A stretch of 64,000 nt of DNA from CAYPPG01 sp964412555. GTDB taxonomy: Bacteria; Hinthialibacterota; Hinthialibacteria; Hinthialibacterales; Hinthialibacteraceae. The notes beneath the pieces were generated by a model. That model did not search any database and was not told where the DNA came from. It saw only the letters and a program-made list of their open reading frames with translations. Shown piece after piece: positions 1 to 10,063 of this stretch; position 1 is the first letter of the stretch, and every line of letters starts with the position of its first letter. The stretch spans positions 124,001 through 188,000 of the forward strand of contig CAYPPG010000002.1 in NCBI GenBank assembly GCA_964412555.1. The letters run 5' to 3'. Made by a program: the position numbers and the translations under genes.

Positions 1-1173
1 GCAATCCAGCAATTCGATCGAGTCATTGCATTGGATGTGACGGAATCTCGTATTTCATATCCGGTACTTCCCTCTGAGTATAAACGACGCGCGCAGCAGG
101 AGTATGCGAAGAGAAACTTAGATACGATTCTGCAAGATGCGCGAAAAAATATTCAAGAGGGGGACCGGCTTGTTGAAGCCGGTTCGAAAAAAGAAGCGAT
201 CGAGGCTTATAATAAAGCCAGTACCAGTTTATCCAATGTCATCGATTCCGATCCGCAAGGACAAAATATCGGTATTGAAAATTTAAATACGGTAAAAGAA
301 TTGCAGCAAGAGGCCTATAACAAGGCCATGAATATTCAGCGGGAAATCATTCGGGAGGAACTGAATCAGGAACTCGCCGAATCTCAGCAAGTCATCACCG
401 GCCAGGATATGATTGCGGCATTGAAAAAATATTTTGCACTGAACCAGATTCAACAGCGGTTGGATACGATTGACCCGAATTCGACGTTGATTTCCCGGAA
501 TGAACGATCGACATTACAGTCCAGGATCGAACAAATCCAGAACAAAATAGCGGGGAATTTTGACGCTCTCATTGCACAAGCAGAGTCTCAATTCAATCAG
601 GCTCTGGCGCAGGAAGACTTGGTCAAGACGCAGGAAGCGATCTTTATTTTACGGCAAGCGTTGAATTACCGGCCGAGTGACAAGGAATTGGCAAACAAGA
701 TCAACGATTTTGTCAATCAAAGAACGAATTTGTTGATTCAAAAAGCGACACAGTTTTATCAAGAGCAACAAACCATTTTGGCGAACAATGAATACGATAA
801 GTTTGACGAAAACAAAAAGAAACAGTTTATCAATGAACTGTATGTTCTTCGCGAGAGAGGCAATTTGACATCGGAACAACGGAAGCAGGTTTCCGAGTTG
901 GAAACGAATCTACGGTCATTGGTGAAACCGGGGCCATTGACGGATGCCTATGAAATTGTATCGGTGACGCCAGGAGCGACATCGCGGTATCGAATCGTTG
1001 TCCGTGACAAAACGAGCACTTCCAACCGTGCCCTCACGTTGTACTTACGTGAAGGAGAGGAAGATAAAAAGACTCAGATAAATCTTAAACAAGTTGACAC
1101 GGATAACGGCTTTGTTATACTCTCCAAGTCCGGTTATATGGATGTAAAAATCAATATATCGTCTTCACAGTAA
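1..1173 (+). CDS. Coiled-coil/TPR-like repeat protein, 5'-truncated
   Basis: The reading frame is open from the first base of the window, so only the C-terminal part of the gene is present. A TTG at 31 could serve as a start, but the upstream codons are also sense. The visible protein is dominated by charged helical segments resembling TPR or coiled-coil repeats (for example EAGSKKEAIEAYNKAS and AQEDLVKTQEAIFILRQALN). It ends in a roughly 80-residue beta-rich tail starting near PGPLTDAYEIVSV. It lies 267 bases upstream of a secretin gene on the same strand. A role as an accessory factor of that secretion or pilus machine is an inference from position and from the TPR repeats shared with the secretin. 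No catalytic motif was seen. Confidence 0.6.
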   Translation, partial: AIQQFDRVIALDVTESRISYPVLPSEYKRRAQQEYAKRNLDTILQDARKNIQEGDRLVEAGSKKEAIEAYNKASTSLSNVIDSDPQGQNIGIENLNTVKELQQEAYNKAMNIQREIIREELNQELAESQQVITGQDMIAALKKYFALNQIQQRLDTIDPNSTLISRNERSTLQSRIEQIQNKIAGNFDALIAQAESQFNQALAQEDLVKTQEAIFILRQALNYRPSDKELANKINDFVNQRTNLLIQKATQFYQEQQTILANNEYDKFDENKKKQFINELYVLRERGNLTSEQRKQVSELETNLRSLVKPGPLTDAYEIVSVTPGATSRYRIVVRDKTSTSNRALTLYLREGEEDKKTQINLKQVDTDNGFVILSKSGYMDVKINISSSQ

Positions 1174-1440
1174 AGTGGTAAGAACAAAAGTCAGGGTTGA
1201 ACAAGTTCATTGATTGTCGAAAAAATTGTCATGTGGATTGATTTGTGTGAATCCGGATTTGATCGAAATCGTGTAGCTGAATGATTGAAATGCGTAAGGG
1301 AAACTGTCATGGTTTGCTCTGCAGTGGAGTTGTAGGACGAGATGGCTCTCCATCGGAATTCTTCACCTTCACTTCATGAATAAATATTTGTAAAAGAACC
1401 GGCTTTGTTTCGGTTACATACAAGCTAAGGAGTATCTTAG

Positions 1441-4400
1441 ATGTTAGCGATCCTTCGATGTCTACGTCATAGACTATTACGTAATTACGGACAAGTATTG
1501 AAAAACGTAACGGCATGCTTGTTGATATTGGGCATTGGGTTGCCTGCCAGCGCTGTTCATTTCGAGGGAGTTTTTTTATCCACGATTGTCATGCCGATGA
1601 AAAGTGACAATGCGAAGTCGGTCAAGGCTCAAACGGCCTATTTATATAATTTGGCTCGCAAGGAGATGCGTTCGGGGAATATTCAAAAAGGAAAGGCTCT
1701 TTTTCAACAGGTTCTGACGTTGGATCCGATGCATGCCAAAGCAAAATCGGAGCTTCGGAAGTTGGAAAGCGCCGGCGTCTCATTGGCGGCCGCTCCGGCT
1801 ATGGAGAATTTGACGGCGAAGGAATTGATGGATGCCGCCAAAGCCATGATGAGAGACCAGCAATATGCCGATGCGGAAAAAACATTGCAGATGGCTTTAA
1901 GTAAAGCCAGTAATCGGCAAGAGAAACAGCAAATCCAATCCTATCTGGACGCGATCAATAAACAGAGCCAACTTCGCGCCAGTGCTCAGGAAGCGGAATT
2001 GAGTTATCAATTGTCCGAATATGAGAATCAGTTGCAGAAAGCCATGATTTATTTGAATAGCGGGCAATTCGAAAAAGCGGAAATCGAGGCACAGCGCGCA
2101 ACGAATATTTCACCGGATGACAAACGTGCTGAAAAACTGTTGGATCAAATCTATAAGGCGCGAGAAAAGGCTCAAGAGAATCAACTCGCGTTGCAAAAAG
2201 AACAACAAGACGACAAACAAACCGAATTGCACTCGACAGCGGAAGTTCTTTTCCGTGAAGGAGTTGCTTTGTATCGTCAGGGGCAGATAATCGAAGCGGT
2301 TGCGAAGTGGAATCATGCATTGGAAGTGTACCCGGACCATCAAGCAGCCCAAACGTATTTGACCAATACCAAAATGGAGTATGAACAAGCCATTGCAGCC
2401 CGCCAAGCGGCACAAGAACAAGCGGTGGAAGAAGAGAAATATGAAGAAATGCTTGATGTGGATATCGCTCAGTATTCAACCCAGGGTGAGTTGATCGATA
2501 TCAAGGATGTTTTGAAGACGTTGAGCGCATTCAGCCAATTGAATTTGGTCATGGATGACAATCTGACTGGAAATGTCGCTCTTGAAGTGAAAAATACGAC
2601 ATTGCGTGAAATCCTAAATCTGTTACAAAAACAGTATGGATATGTTTGGAAACGGGAAGGAAGAACTCTTTATGTGGAACCCGGATTTACGACCCGTATC
2701 TTTCCCCTCGATGAAGCGCAGTTTAAAACCATTGAAGCGGTTCTATCCGATCCTTCCGTTCTTGAAGATTCCAGCCGGAACTTGAAAACCATTCTGTATG
2801 GACAGAATGAGGAATTCAATGTTCCGGGAAAACAACTTTTCTTGAATCAAACGACTCGCTCCCTAGTGGTGACGGATACCGTTGAGAATTTAAGGAAAGT
2901 CGAAGCGTTTTTGAAAGAAATGCCAACAATCGTTGGTGATAAAAAGCCTATAGTTACCCGTATCTATCATTTGGGGGAAGATGTAGCAAAAGATATATAT
3001 GAAGTGCTTCAACTTATGCTGTATGAGGGATTGGAAATGGATGCCAGTGATCTCCGCCGCAAGTTATTGTTGGAAGATAAATCCAATGTATTGATTGTTA
3101 TGGATTATCCGGAAAATATTGAGCGGGTGGACCAGGAACTTTCCCAAACCCAGTGGGTGGAACAGTTGGCGACCGGAGAATTGCAAGCCAAGCAGTTTCC
3201 CATTACTGATGTCGACGATGTTGAAGATACTCCCGAAGCGTTGACAAGGCGGGAAGAATTCGTCATGTCGATTGCTGATATTCTCGAAAAAATGTTGTAT
3301 GGAAAGGAAGGGAGAGATGCGGCGCGGCTGCAGGGGCGCTACATTGTTCCGAATCCTCTGAACGGGACAATCGACGTGGTTGATTCATCGGAAAACATCG
3401 CCAAAGTCGAGAAATATTTGAGCAGTGTTCGGGGCGAAAGTTTGCAAGATATGCATATACGGTCGTTCATGATCAAACACGTGAATGTTTTCGACATTCT
3501 CGATGCGTTGTCGTTCATATTTTATGATAATCAGCAGTCCACACGAACCACGTTTTTAAGTGAAAATACGTTCCAAAGTTTGGGAACCGATGAACAGGGG
3601 ACTACGCAGGATATTTCCAATATCTTTGAACAGACGTCACGGGAACGATACAACCTTCAAAGCGGTGGTGGTGGTGGTACCGACTTACTTCAGTTCTTTG
3701 CGTTGCGTATGATTCCGGATACAAACACAAACAGTATTATTGTCATTACGCCACAAGAAGATGAATTTGAAATCGTACAGCGGATTATCGATGTTTTTGA
3801 CAAACCCCAGCGCATGGTTGAAATTGAATCCAGAGTCGTGACTGTTTCGTTGACGGATCTTCGGGCGATCAATTTTGATTATTTATTGACCAACCCCTTG
3901 TTGGAACCGATCAATGTCGACGCGGATAACATTGAAAGTGAAATGGAATTCATTCAGGGGGATATTTCTTCCGAAGAGAATCCGGGAATCAATTTGAGCC
4001 TTCATACTTTCGGTCCATCACGGCTTGACTTTATGCTCAGTCTCTTGGAATCGACAAGCAGTATGAATACTTTAGCGGCTCCAAAATTGTTGTCTCTTCC
4101 CGGCTCTCTGTTGCCGCCTCAATTTTTCGTGGGGCAACAGATTCCTTATGCGGATGATGTAACGTTTGAAGACCAGGGTGATGACGACCCGACGAACAAC
4201 CGTTTGACGGCTGACTATCAGCGTGTCTTTACCGGTGTTTCGCTAGCCGTTCTGCCGTTCATTTTAAATGACGATCACATTTATCTTGAAATGGCGCCAC
4301 AGATTATCGATCCCGGCGAACGTTTGCCGGTGGGGATTACCGGTGAAGCGCCTGCAGGGCAATCGATTCCGAATATTGGTCCGCTCCTTCTCAATCAGAA

Positions 4401-4611
4401 AGTAGTTCAAACCAGTGTACGCTTAAAGGATGGGGCGACAGTGGTTTTGAGTGGATTGATTCAAGAAGAAGAGGAAGAACAGCTCAACAAAGTTCCTCTT
4501 ATCAGCAAAATACCCTTCCTGGGTAGTCTATTTACGGATCGCACCGTTTCCAAATCGAAATTTTCAACCCTTTGGTTTATCACGGCTCGTATTATCGAAC
4601 CGGAATTCTAA
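1441..4611 (+). CDS. Type II/IV secretin (GspD/PilQ-like) with N-terminal TPR region
   Basis: Outer-membrane channel subunit of the type II secretion/type IV pilus superfamily, 1056 residues, much longer than the usual 600-750. The start is fixed by an AAGGAG at 1427-1432, eight bases before ATG. A hydrophobic signal segment near residues 20-40 is followed by TPR-like repeats (about 55-310), an STN/N0-like domain (DIKDVLKTLSAFSQLNLVMD, about 350-420) and two or three N-domains. The C-terminal secretin domain (about 790-1056) has the characteristic VVLSGLIQEEEEE, KVPLISKIPFLGSLF and WFITARIIEP motifs. Gly-rich linker GGGGGTD lies near 740-750. Pseudopilins at 23.2 and 33.0 kb could belong to the same machine, but no ATPase or inner-membrane platform gene is in the window. 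The family is clear; whether the machine is for secretion or piliation cannot be told. Confidence 0.9.
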   Translation: MLAILRCLRHRLLRNYGQVLKNVTACLLILGIGLPASAVHFEGVFLSTIVMPMKSDNAKSVKAQTAYLYNLARKEMRSGNIQKGKALFQQVLTLDPMHAKAKSELRKLESAGVSLAAAPAMENLTAKELMDAAKAMMRDQQYADAEKTLQMALSKASNRQEKQQIQSYLDAINKQSQLRASAQEAELSYQLSEYENQLQKAMIYLNSGQFEKAEIEAQRATNISPDDKRAEKLLDQIYKAREKAQENQLALQKEQQDDKQTELHSTAEVLFREGVALYRQGQIIEAVAKWNHALEVYPDHQAAQTYLTNTKMEYEQAIAARQAAQEQAVEEEKYEEMLDVDIAQYSTQGELIDIKDVLKTLSAFSQLNLVMDDNLTGNVALEVKNTTLREILNLLQKQYGYVWKREGRTLYVEPGFTTRIFPLDEAQFKTIEAVLSDPSVLEDSSRNLKTILYGQNEEFNVPGKQLFLNQTTRSLVVTDTVENLRKVEAFLKEMPTIVGDKKPIVTRIYHLGEDVAKDIYEVLQLMLYEGLEMDASDLRRKLLLEDKSNVLIVMDYPENIERVDQELSQTQWVEQLATGELQAKQFPITDVDDVEDTPEALTRREEFVMSIADILEKMLYGKEGRDAARLQGRYIVPNPLNGTIDVVDSSENIAKVEKYLSSVRGESLQDMHIRSFMIKHVNVFDILDALSFIFYDNQQSTRTTFLSENTFQSLGTDEQGTTQDISNIFEQTSRERYNLQSGGGGGTDLLQFFALRMIPDTNTNSIIVITPQEDEFEIVQRIIDVFDKPQRMVEIESRVVTVSLTDLRAINFDYLLTNPLLEPINVDADNIESEMEFIQGDISSEENPGINLSLHTFGPSRLDFMLSLLESTSSMNTLAAPKLLSLPGSLLPPQFFVGQQIPYADDVTFEDQGDDDPTNNRLTADYQRVFTGVSLAVLPFILNDDHIYLEMAPQIIDPGERLPVGITGEAPAGQSIPNIGPLLLNQKVVQTSVRLKDGATVVLSGLIQEEEEEQLNKVPLISKIPFLGSLFTDRTVSKSKFSTLWFITARIIEPEF

Positions 4612-4632
4612 ATTTCCATAATGGCAAACTCA

Positions 4633-4665
4633 CCAGGGGATAGGAATTGCGATTCTGTCCCCTGG
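4633..4665 (+). terminator. Stem-loop downstream of the secretin gene
   Basis: CCAGGGGA (4633-4640) pairs perfectly with TCCCCTGG (4658-4665), and the loop can form a further GAAT/ATTC pairing. It lies 22 bases past the secretin stop. No T-tract follows, so it may be an mRNA 3' stabilising hairpin or a Rho-assisted terminator. Confidence 0.4.
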
Positions 4666-5083
4666 ACAATCGGTGAAACCTAATTATAATAATTTTGTAA
4701 ATCTTGATTATCACGCCTTAATTCGGGGACTTTCCACTACAGATTCACCAAATCAATATATATTTTTTATACTGAAGACCTCATGAAGGCGTATCACATG
4801 AATGCACAAATTGTTTTTTTACTCTTACATGGTCTCATCCCCTTTGTTGCGAGCATAATAAATAGGGATGTAGGAAATTAGAGTTTCTTCACGATTTTGA
4901 TAACGAATCAAGAATTCGTTTGCATGGTCCCCATTGAAACAAAGACAAGGAAAATTACAACCGGCGGAATGAACACCGTGAGGAAAGCGCTATACGAAGA
5001 TGAGAATGAATGCATCATCAAAGAGAGTTGTGGTATTCTCTCTTGCCTCCATCCACTCGTGAACAACACTTCGGGCAAATAAT
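4666..5083. other. Intergenic region upstream of polA, no convincing gene
   Basis: An AT-rich stretch separates the secretin from polA. A 61-codon frame from a TTG at 4897 ends at a TAA one base before the polA ATG. It has no recognisable ribosome-binding site or family signature, so it is more likely polA leader sequence than a gene. No RNA gene or riboswitch was recognised. Confidence 0.4.
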
Positions 5084-7738
5084 ATGGAAGAAATTTTCTT
5101 GGTCGATGGGAGTTCCGTTTTTTTCCGTGCTTTTCACGGAATACCGAACTTGCGCCGTTCGGATGGAATGGCGACGAATGCCATCTATGGGTATGTGATG
5201 ACCTTGAAAAGTATTCTCAATGAATACAATCCACAAAAGTTGGTTGTTGCCTTTGACCGGCGTGAGAAAACCTTCCGGAATGAATTGTATTCCGCTTATA
5301 AGGCCAATCGAGTCGAGCCGCCGGAAGAACTACTGGTGCAAATTCCTTATATCAAAAAGATCACATCTTTACTTGGGATTTCACAAATCGAGTTAGCGGG
5401 GTATGAAGCGGATGATTTGATTGGAACACTTGCTTTGATGCTATCAAAAGAGAAGGCGAAAGTGGTGATTGTATCGGGGGATAAAGATTTGTTGCAACTG
5501 GTGAACGATTCGGTGTCTGTACTGCGTTTGACACCGAATAAGAATATCCCTTATGCGGACGGCGATGTGCGCGAACGTTATGGAGTGCCACCGGAACAAT
5601 TGGTCGAAGTGTTGGCATTGATGGGGGATTCCAGTGACAATGTTCCGGGGGTGCCGGGCATCGGGGAAAAAACGGCGATTTCACTGATTCAGCAGTATGG
5701 TACCTTGGAGCAGTTGTACGAGAATGTGGATTTGATTTCGGGCAATAAACGGCGGGAGAATCTGAAAAATCACAAAGAAATGGCTTTTCTTTCCCGGGCA
5801 TTGTGCACTATCAAAACGGATGTTTCCTTGGAACTCGAAACCGACTTTTTTTCCATCTCGCCAAGAGATGAAACGGCGCTGTACACGCTCTATGAGGAAT
5901 TGGAATTTCGCAGTTTCGCCCAAGAATTGAATAAAACAAATACGGTAGAAGAAAAAAAAGACTATCGAACGGTCGCTACAGCCGAAGGATTGAAAGAAGC
6001 CGTGCAAGAGATTCGTAAGCAGAAACGTTGCGCGTTCGATACAGAGACGACATCTCTCGATTCGCTTCGCGCGCGCGTTGTGGGCATCTCATTGACGATC
6101 CAGGACAATCAGGGATGGTATGTTCCACTGCGGCACACGGGGGCCGGAAATCTGCCAATGGACAGAGCACTCCCGTTATTGAAAGAGGTGTTCGAATCGG
6201 ATACGATCGAGAAAGCGGCGCATAACGTCAAATACGACCTACAAGTTCTGAAAAACGAAGGTATTCATCTGAACGGGGTGAAAGATGATACGCTGATTGC
6301 TTCGTATCTTGTGTACCCCGAATATGATTCTCATAAGTTGGATGATCTGGCTTTTCGGCTGTTCGGGATGAAAATGACGCCCATTGCAGATCTGATCGGG
6401 AAAGGGCGCAAACAAATTTGTATGACGGAAGTCGATATTGGGCAGGCATCCGATTATGCCTGTGAAGATACGGAGGCGACCTGGAGGCTTTGGTCGATTT
6501 TGCCCTCCAAAATTCGAGAAAATGAGTTAGACTATTTATATCGCCAGATCGAATTGCCCGTTCTTTTTGTCTTGGCCGAAATGGAACGGCGTGGAATCAA
6601 AGTAGATCCGGTTGTGCTGGCGGAGCAATCTTTTGAGTTGGGGAAAGAACTGGATTCCTTGGCCTCAGAAGTATATCATTCCGTCGGCAAAGAATTTAAT
6701 TTAAATTCCCCTTTGCAATTGTCGAAAATTCTGTATGATGATTTACAGTTGCTAACCGGACGTACCCGTTCGACGCGAGCGGATATTTTAGAAAAACTTG
6801 CGGCAGACGGCGTTCCAATCGCCCAACAGATTTTAGACTATCGGCATCGGCAGAAGATCAAATCGACGTATCTCGATGCTCTTCAAAAATTGATTCGCCC
6901 GGAAACCGGGCGTGTTCATACAACGTACAATCAGGCTGTAGCCAGTACGGGTCGAATTTCCAGTAGCGATCCTAATTTGCAGAATATTCCCATTCGAACC
7001 GATCTCGGACGACGAGTCAGGCGTGCTTTCGTTGCGGAGGATGGATATCAACTAATCTCCTTGGATTACTCTCAAATCGAATTGAGAATTTTAGCGCATA
7101 TTTCCAATGATCCCGGTTTGCTGAGTGCCTTTTCGGCGGGAGAGGACATTCACAAGCGAACCGCGGTGGAAGTATTCGGTGTCTCGATAGACGAGGTGAC
7201 TGCGGATATGCGCAGAAAAGCGAAGGAAATCAACTTTGGTTTGAATTACGGGATGTCTCCCTACGGATTGGCAAAACGGTTGAATATCGATGATCAGGAA
7301 GCCGCATCGTATATCGAACGATATTTTGCTCGCTATCCCCGTGTTCGAGAGTATATGGATCAAACGGTCACATCTGCTAAGCGGGATCTGTATGTGACAA
7401 CGATGATAAAGCGCCGTATTATGACAGCAGGGATTCGAGATACAAACAAGACGCGACAGGAGAATGCCAAGCGTGCGGCCATCAATGCCCCGATTCAGGG
7501 ATCTGCAGCGGATTTGTTGAAAAAGGCGATGCTGCTTGTGCATCAGGAATTGCGTCCTCTGCAAGATGTGGCGTCGATTCTTTTGACGGTTCACGATGAA
7601 TTGGTTCTGGAAGTTAAAGAAGACCGAGTCGAGGAAATCTGTGAGCTATGCCGGAATCAGATGGAGCATGCCGTTGAGTTGGCGGTTCCGACACCGGTAG
7701 AATGGTCCGTGGGTGACAGTTGGGCTGATTTGAAATAA
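5084..7738 (+). CDS. polA: DNA polymerase I
   Basis: 884-residue family A DNA polymerase for Okazaki fragment processing and repair synthesis. The three modules are in normal order. The 5' nuclease domain (about 1-290) has GYEADDLIGTLA and GDSSDNVPGVPGIGEKTA. The 3'-5' proofreading domain (about 305-490) has all acidic motifs intact: FDTETTSLD, HNVKYDLQ and YACEDTEAT. The polymerase domain carries motif A (LDYSQIELRILAHIS), motif B (RRKAKEINFGLNYG) and motif C (VHDELVLE). Proofreading appears functional, unlike the degenerate version in some thermophile and Gram-positive Pol I. No strong Shine-Dalgarno sequence precedes the ATG. The stop codon overlaps the coaE start by one base, implying co-transcription and coupled translation. 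Confidence 0.98.
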   Translation: MEEIFLVDGSSVFFRAFHGIPNLRRSDGMATNAIYGYVMTLKSILNEYNPQKLVVAFDRREKTFRNELYSAYKANRVEPPEELLVQIPYIKKITSLLGISQIELAGYEADDLIGTLALMLSKEKAKVVIVSGDKDLLQLVNDSVSVLRLTPNKNIPYADGDVRERYGVPPEQLVEVLALMGDSSDNVPGVPGIGEKTAISLIQQYGTLEQLYENVDLISGNKRRENLKNHKEMAFLSRALCTIKTDVSLELETDFFSISPRDETALYTLYEELEFRSFAQELNKTNTVEEKKDYRTVATAEGLKEAVQEIRKQKRCAFDTETTSLDSLRARVVGISLTIQDNQGWYVPLRHTGAGNLPMDRALPLLKEVFESDTIEKAAHNVKYDLQVLKNEGIHLNGVKDDTLIASYLVYPEYDSHKLDDLAFRLFGMKMTPIADLIGKGRKQICMTEVDIGQASDYACEDTEATWRLWSILPSKIRENELDYLYRQIELPVLFVLAEMERRGIKVDPVVLAEQSFELGKELDSLASEVYHSVGKEFNLNSPLQLSKILYDDLQLLTGRTRSTRADILEKLAADGVPIAQQILDYRHRQKIKSTYLDALQKLIRPETGRVHTTYNQAVASTGRISSSDPNLQNIPIRTDLGRRVRRAFVAEDGYQLISLDYSQIELRILAHISNDPGLLSAFSAGEDIHKRTAVEVFGVSIDEVTADMRRKAKEINFGLNYGMSPYGLAKRLNIDDQEAASYIERYFARYPRVREYMDQTVTSAKRDLYVTTMIKRRIMTAGIRDTNKTRQENAKRAAINAPIQGSAADLLKKAMLLVHQELRPLQDVASILLTVHDELVLEVKEDRVEEICELCRNQMEHAVELAVPTPVEWSVGDSWADLK

Positions 7739-8388
7739 TGAAATCCGAAAAGCAAAACAGAGGATTGCGTTTTGTTTGCCCAGCCGGTATCGCGTTGGAA
7801 CGTCTTGTCATCGGAGTGACCGGGAATCCCGGTGCGGGGAAAACGTCAGTGCGTGAACTTTTTCAACGGGCCGGGTGTCCAGTCATCGATGCGGATTTGT
7901 TGGGGCATGATTTGTTGGAACCGAATTCTCCTGTATATGATCGAGTTACACAAACATTTGGGAATTCGATCATGAATGACGGAGGTGAAATCTGCCGAAA
8001 AAAACTTGGTGAGATTGTGTTTCGCGATCCGGATCAATTGCGGAGATTGAATGAAATCGTTCACCCCCTCTTGGTGGATCGGATTCGAGAGCGAGTGGAA
8101 GCCTTTCGGCGCTCGGAGCGAGCCGGCCCCTTGATCGTCGATGCCGCGCTGATCTACGAATGGGGATTGGAAACTCTTTGTGATATCGTGGTGGTCGTTA
8201 CTGCTCCACGAGCCATACGTCAAGAGCGTTTTGTGCGCATGCGAGGGGGAACACCGGCCGATTTCGAACGGATTGAACGAGCGCAGATTCCGGAAAGTGT
8301 GAAAAGAAAAAAGGCGGATTACGTGATTGTCAATGAAGGAGATTTTTCTTTTCTTGAATCGCAGGTGAGTGAATTTTTGAACAAGTAG
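7738..8388 (+). CDS. coaE: Dephospho-CoA kinase
   Basis: Phosphorylates the ribose 3'-hydroxyl of dephospho-CoA, the last step of coenzyme A synthesis. The P-loop GNPGAGKT, the DADLLGHDLL motif, EIVHPLLVDRI and the lid/base region ERIERAQIP are all present. The ATG at 7738 overlaps the polA TAA. It gives a 216-residue protein with about 20 extra residues before the P-loop strand compared with typical CoaE. An internal TTG at 7795 (LERLVIGVTG) would give the usual length, but the overlap with polA supports the longer form. The polA-coaE pairing is seen in many bacteria. Confidence 0.95.
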   Translation: MKSEKQNRGLRFVCPAGIALERLVIGVTGNPGAGKTSVRELFQRAGCPVIDADLLGHDLLEPNSPVYDRVTQTFGNSIMNDGGEICRKKLGEIVFRDPDQLRRLNEIVHPLLVDRIRERVEAFRRSERAGPLIVDAALIYEWGLETLCDIVVVVTAPRAIRQERFVRMRGGTPADFERIERAQIPESVKRKKADYVIVNEGDFSFLESQVSEFLNK

Positions 8389-8514
8389 GCAATTGTCATC
8401 GTTTCCCGATGACGTTTCACATAAAAAAGAACCATAAGGATTGGTATCCGATCTGAAAGGAACCAATGAGTATGAAATTTATGTTTTGGCATTTGTCCAG
8501 GGAAAGAAAGGACT

Positions 8515-9966
8515 ATGGAATCAAAAACACGAACAAGACGACCTCGCACGAATAACAACAGAAACCGTAATTCGAATTCCTCCGAGACCAACAACTGGCG
8601 GAATTCTTCGAATTCCGAGTATGCGAATAACTCAATGAAAAACGAAATAGGAGAAAAGACAGTGAATTCGGAAAAATCCAATGTGACCGAAGAAGCGTTG
8701 GAGATGGCGAGTCTGAAAAAGAAAACCATTTCCGAGCTCGTTGAATTGGCTCACGAAATGAAATTGGAAGGGATCAGTGGCCTGCGAAAACAAGAACTCA
8801 TTTATCGCATCCTCGAACATGCCGCGAAGAAGGAGGGTGATAAAGGGAGCGAATTGGAAGGCTCCGGAGTTCTGGAAGCGTTGCCGGAAGGCTTCGGTTT
8901 CCTGCGCAGTGCGGACTATTGCTATTTGCCGGGTCCGGACGATATTTATGTATCTCCTTCACAGATTCGCCGATTCAGCCTTCGCAAAGGGGATACCGTT
9001 TCCGGGATCATTCGGCCTCCGAAAGAAGGGGAGCGGTATTTTGCTTTGCTCAAAGTCAAGGCCATCAATGGTGAAGAGCCGGAAAAGGCGCAAGATAAAA
9101 TCCTGTATGATAACTTGACGCCTTTGTTCCCGGATTCCCGCTTCAATATGGAAACGGAACCGAGCCGGATTTCAGCACGGATTATCGATCTCATCACGCC
9201 CATGGGAACGGGACAGCGTGCGTTGATTGTCGCCCCGCCCAATTCGGGGAAGACGATGTTGCTTCAGGAAATCGCGAACAGCATTACGACAAATCATCCG
9301 AGTGTGATTTTGATTGTTTTGCTGATCGATGAACGTCCCGAGGAAGTGACGGACATGCAACGGACCGTGGAGGGGGAAGTGATTTCCTCGACATTCGATG
9401 AGCCGCCTGACCGTCATATCCAGGTTGCTGAAATGGTCATCGAGAAGGCAAAACGGCTGGTCGAATGCAAACGGGATGTCGTGATTCTTCTGGATAGTAT
9501 TACCCGCCTCGCTCGTGCGTATAACCAAATCGCTCCCCACAGCGGTAAAATTCTGTCCGGTGGTATCGATTCGAGTGCGTTGATCCCACCGAAGCGATTT
9601 TTTGGCGCGGCGCGGAATATCGAAGAAGGCGGCAGCCTGTCGATTATGGCGACGGCGTTGATTGACACAGGAAGCCGGATGGATGATGTCATTTACGAAG
9701 AGTTTAAAGGAACTGGAAATCTGGAACTGCATCTCGACCGGAAATTGGCGGAGCGACGGATTTATCCGTCGATCGACATCAACCGTTCCAAGACGCGTAA
9801 GGAAGAGTTGTTGCTTCCTTCGGATGAGTTGGAACGGGTGTGGCTGCTGCGCAAGGTTCTCAATGAAATGAACGCCAGTGAAGCCGTGGAACTCTTGATC
9901 GAACGGATGCGAAGAACCAAAAGCAATCGGGAATTCTTGGAGACGCTGCATCAGTCCAATCTCTAG
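8515..9966 (+). CDS. rho: Transcription termination factor Rho
   Basis: Hexameric RNA helicase that terminates transcription. The first 60 residues are an Arg/Asn/Ser-rich disordered extension, as in many non-model Rho proteins. A Rho_N helical domain (about 62-107) and the cold-shock RNA-binding domain (about 115-190, GSGVLEALPEGFGFLRS) follow. The ATPase core has VLLIDERPEEVTDMQR, Walker B VVILLDSITRLARAYN, Q/R-loop region PKRFFGAARNIEEGGSL and EFKGTGNLELHLDR. The P-loop reads PPNSGKT (241-247), so residue 243 is Asn where E. coli-type Rho has Lys. AAAGG lies just before ATG 8515; a later start near 8635 would remove only the disordered tail. Presence of Rho fits the scarcity of U-tracts after several genes here. 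Confidence 0.97.
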   Translation: MESKTRTRRPRTNNNRNRNSNSSETNNWRNSSNSEYANNSMKNEIGEKTVNSEKSNVTEEALEMASLKKKTISELVELAHEMKLEGISGLRKQELIYRILEHAAKKEGDKGSELEGSGVLEALPEGFGFLRSADYCYLPGPDDIYVSPSQIRRFSLRKGDTVSGIIRPPKEGERYFALLKVKAINGEEPEKAQDKILYDNLTPLFPDSRFNMETEPSRISARIIDLITPMGTGQRALIVAPPNSGKTMLLQEIANSITTNHPSVILIVLLIDERPEEVTDMQRTVEGEVISSTFDEPPDRHIQVAEMVIEKAKRLVECKRDVVILLDSITRLARAYNQIAPHSGKILSGGIDSSALIPPKRFFGAARNIEEGGSLSIMATALIDTGSRMDDVIYEEFKGTGNLELHLDRKLAERRIYPSIDINRSKTRKEELLLPSDELERVWLLRKVLNEMNASEAVELLIERMRRTKSNREFLETLHQSNL

Positions 9967-10063
9967 TGGGCGTATCCTGCCTGGTGGAAAAATATCCCGG
10001 TGGGGAATCCATTGACATCTATCTGTACGGATGAATAGGCATCGCTTTTTCGAGGCTTGATGA

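Noticed and set aside
4897..5082. Small frame ending just before polA
   Set aside because: No ribosome-binding site or recognisable family; could be a leader peptide but evidence is lacking.
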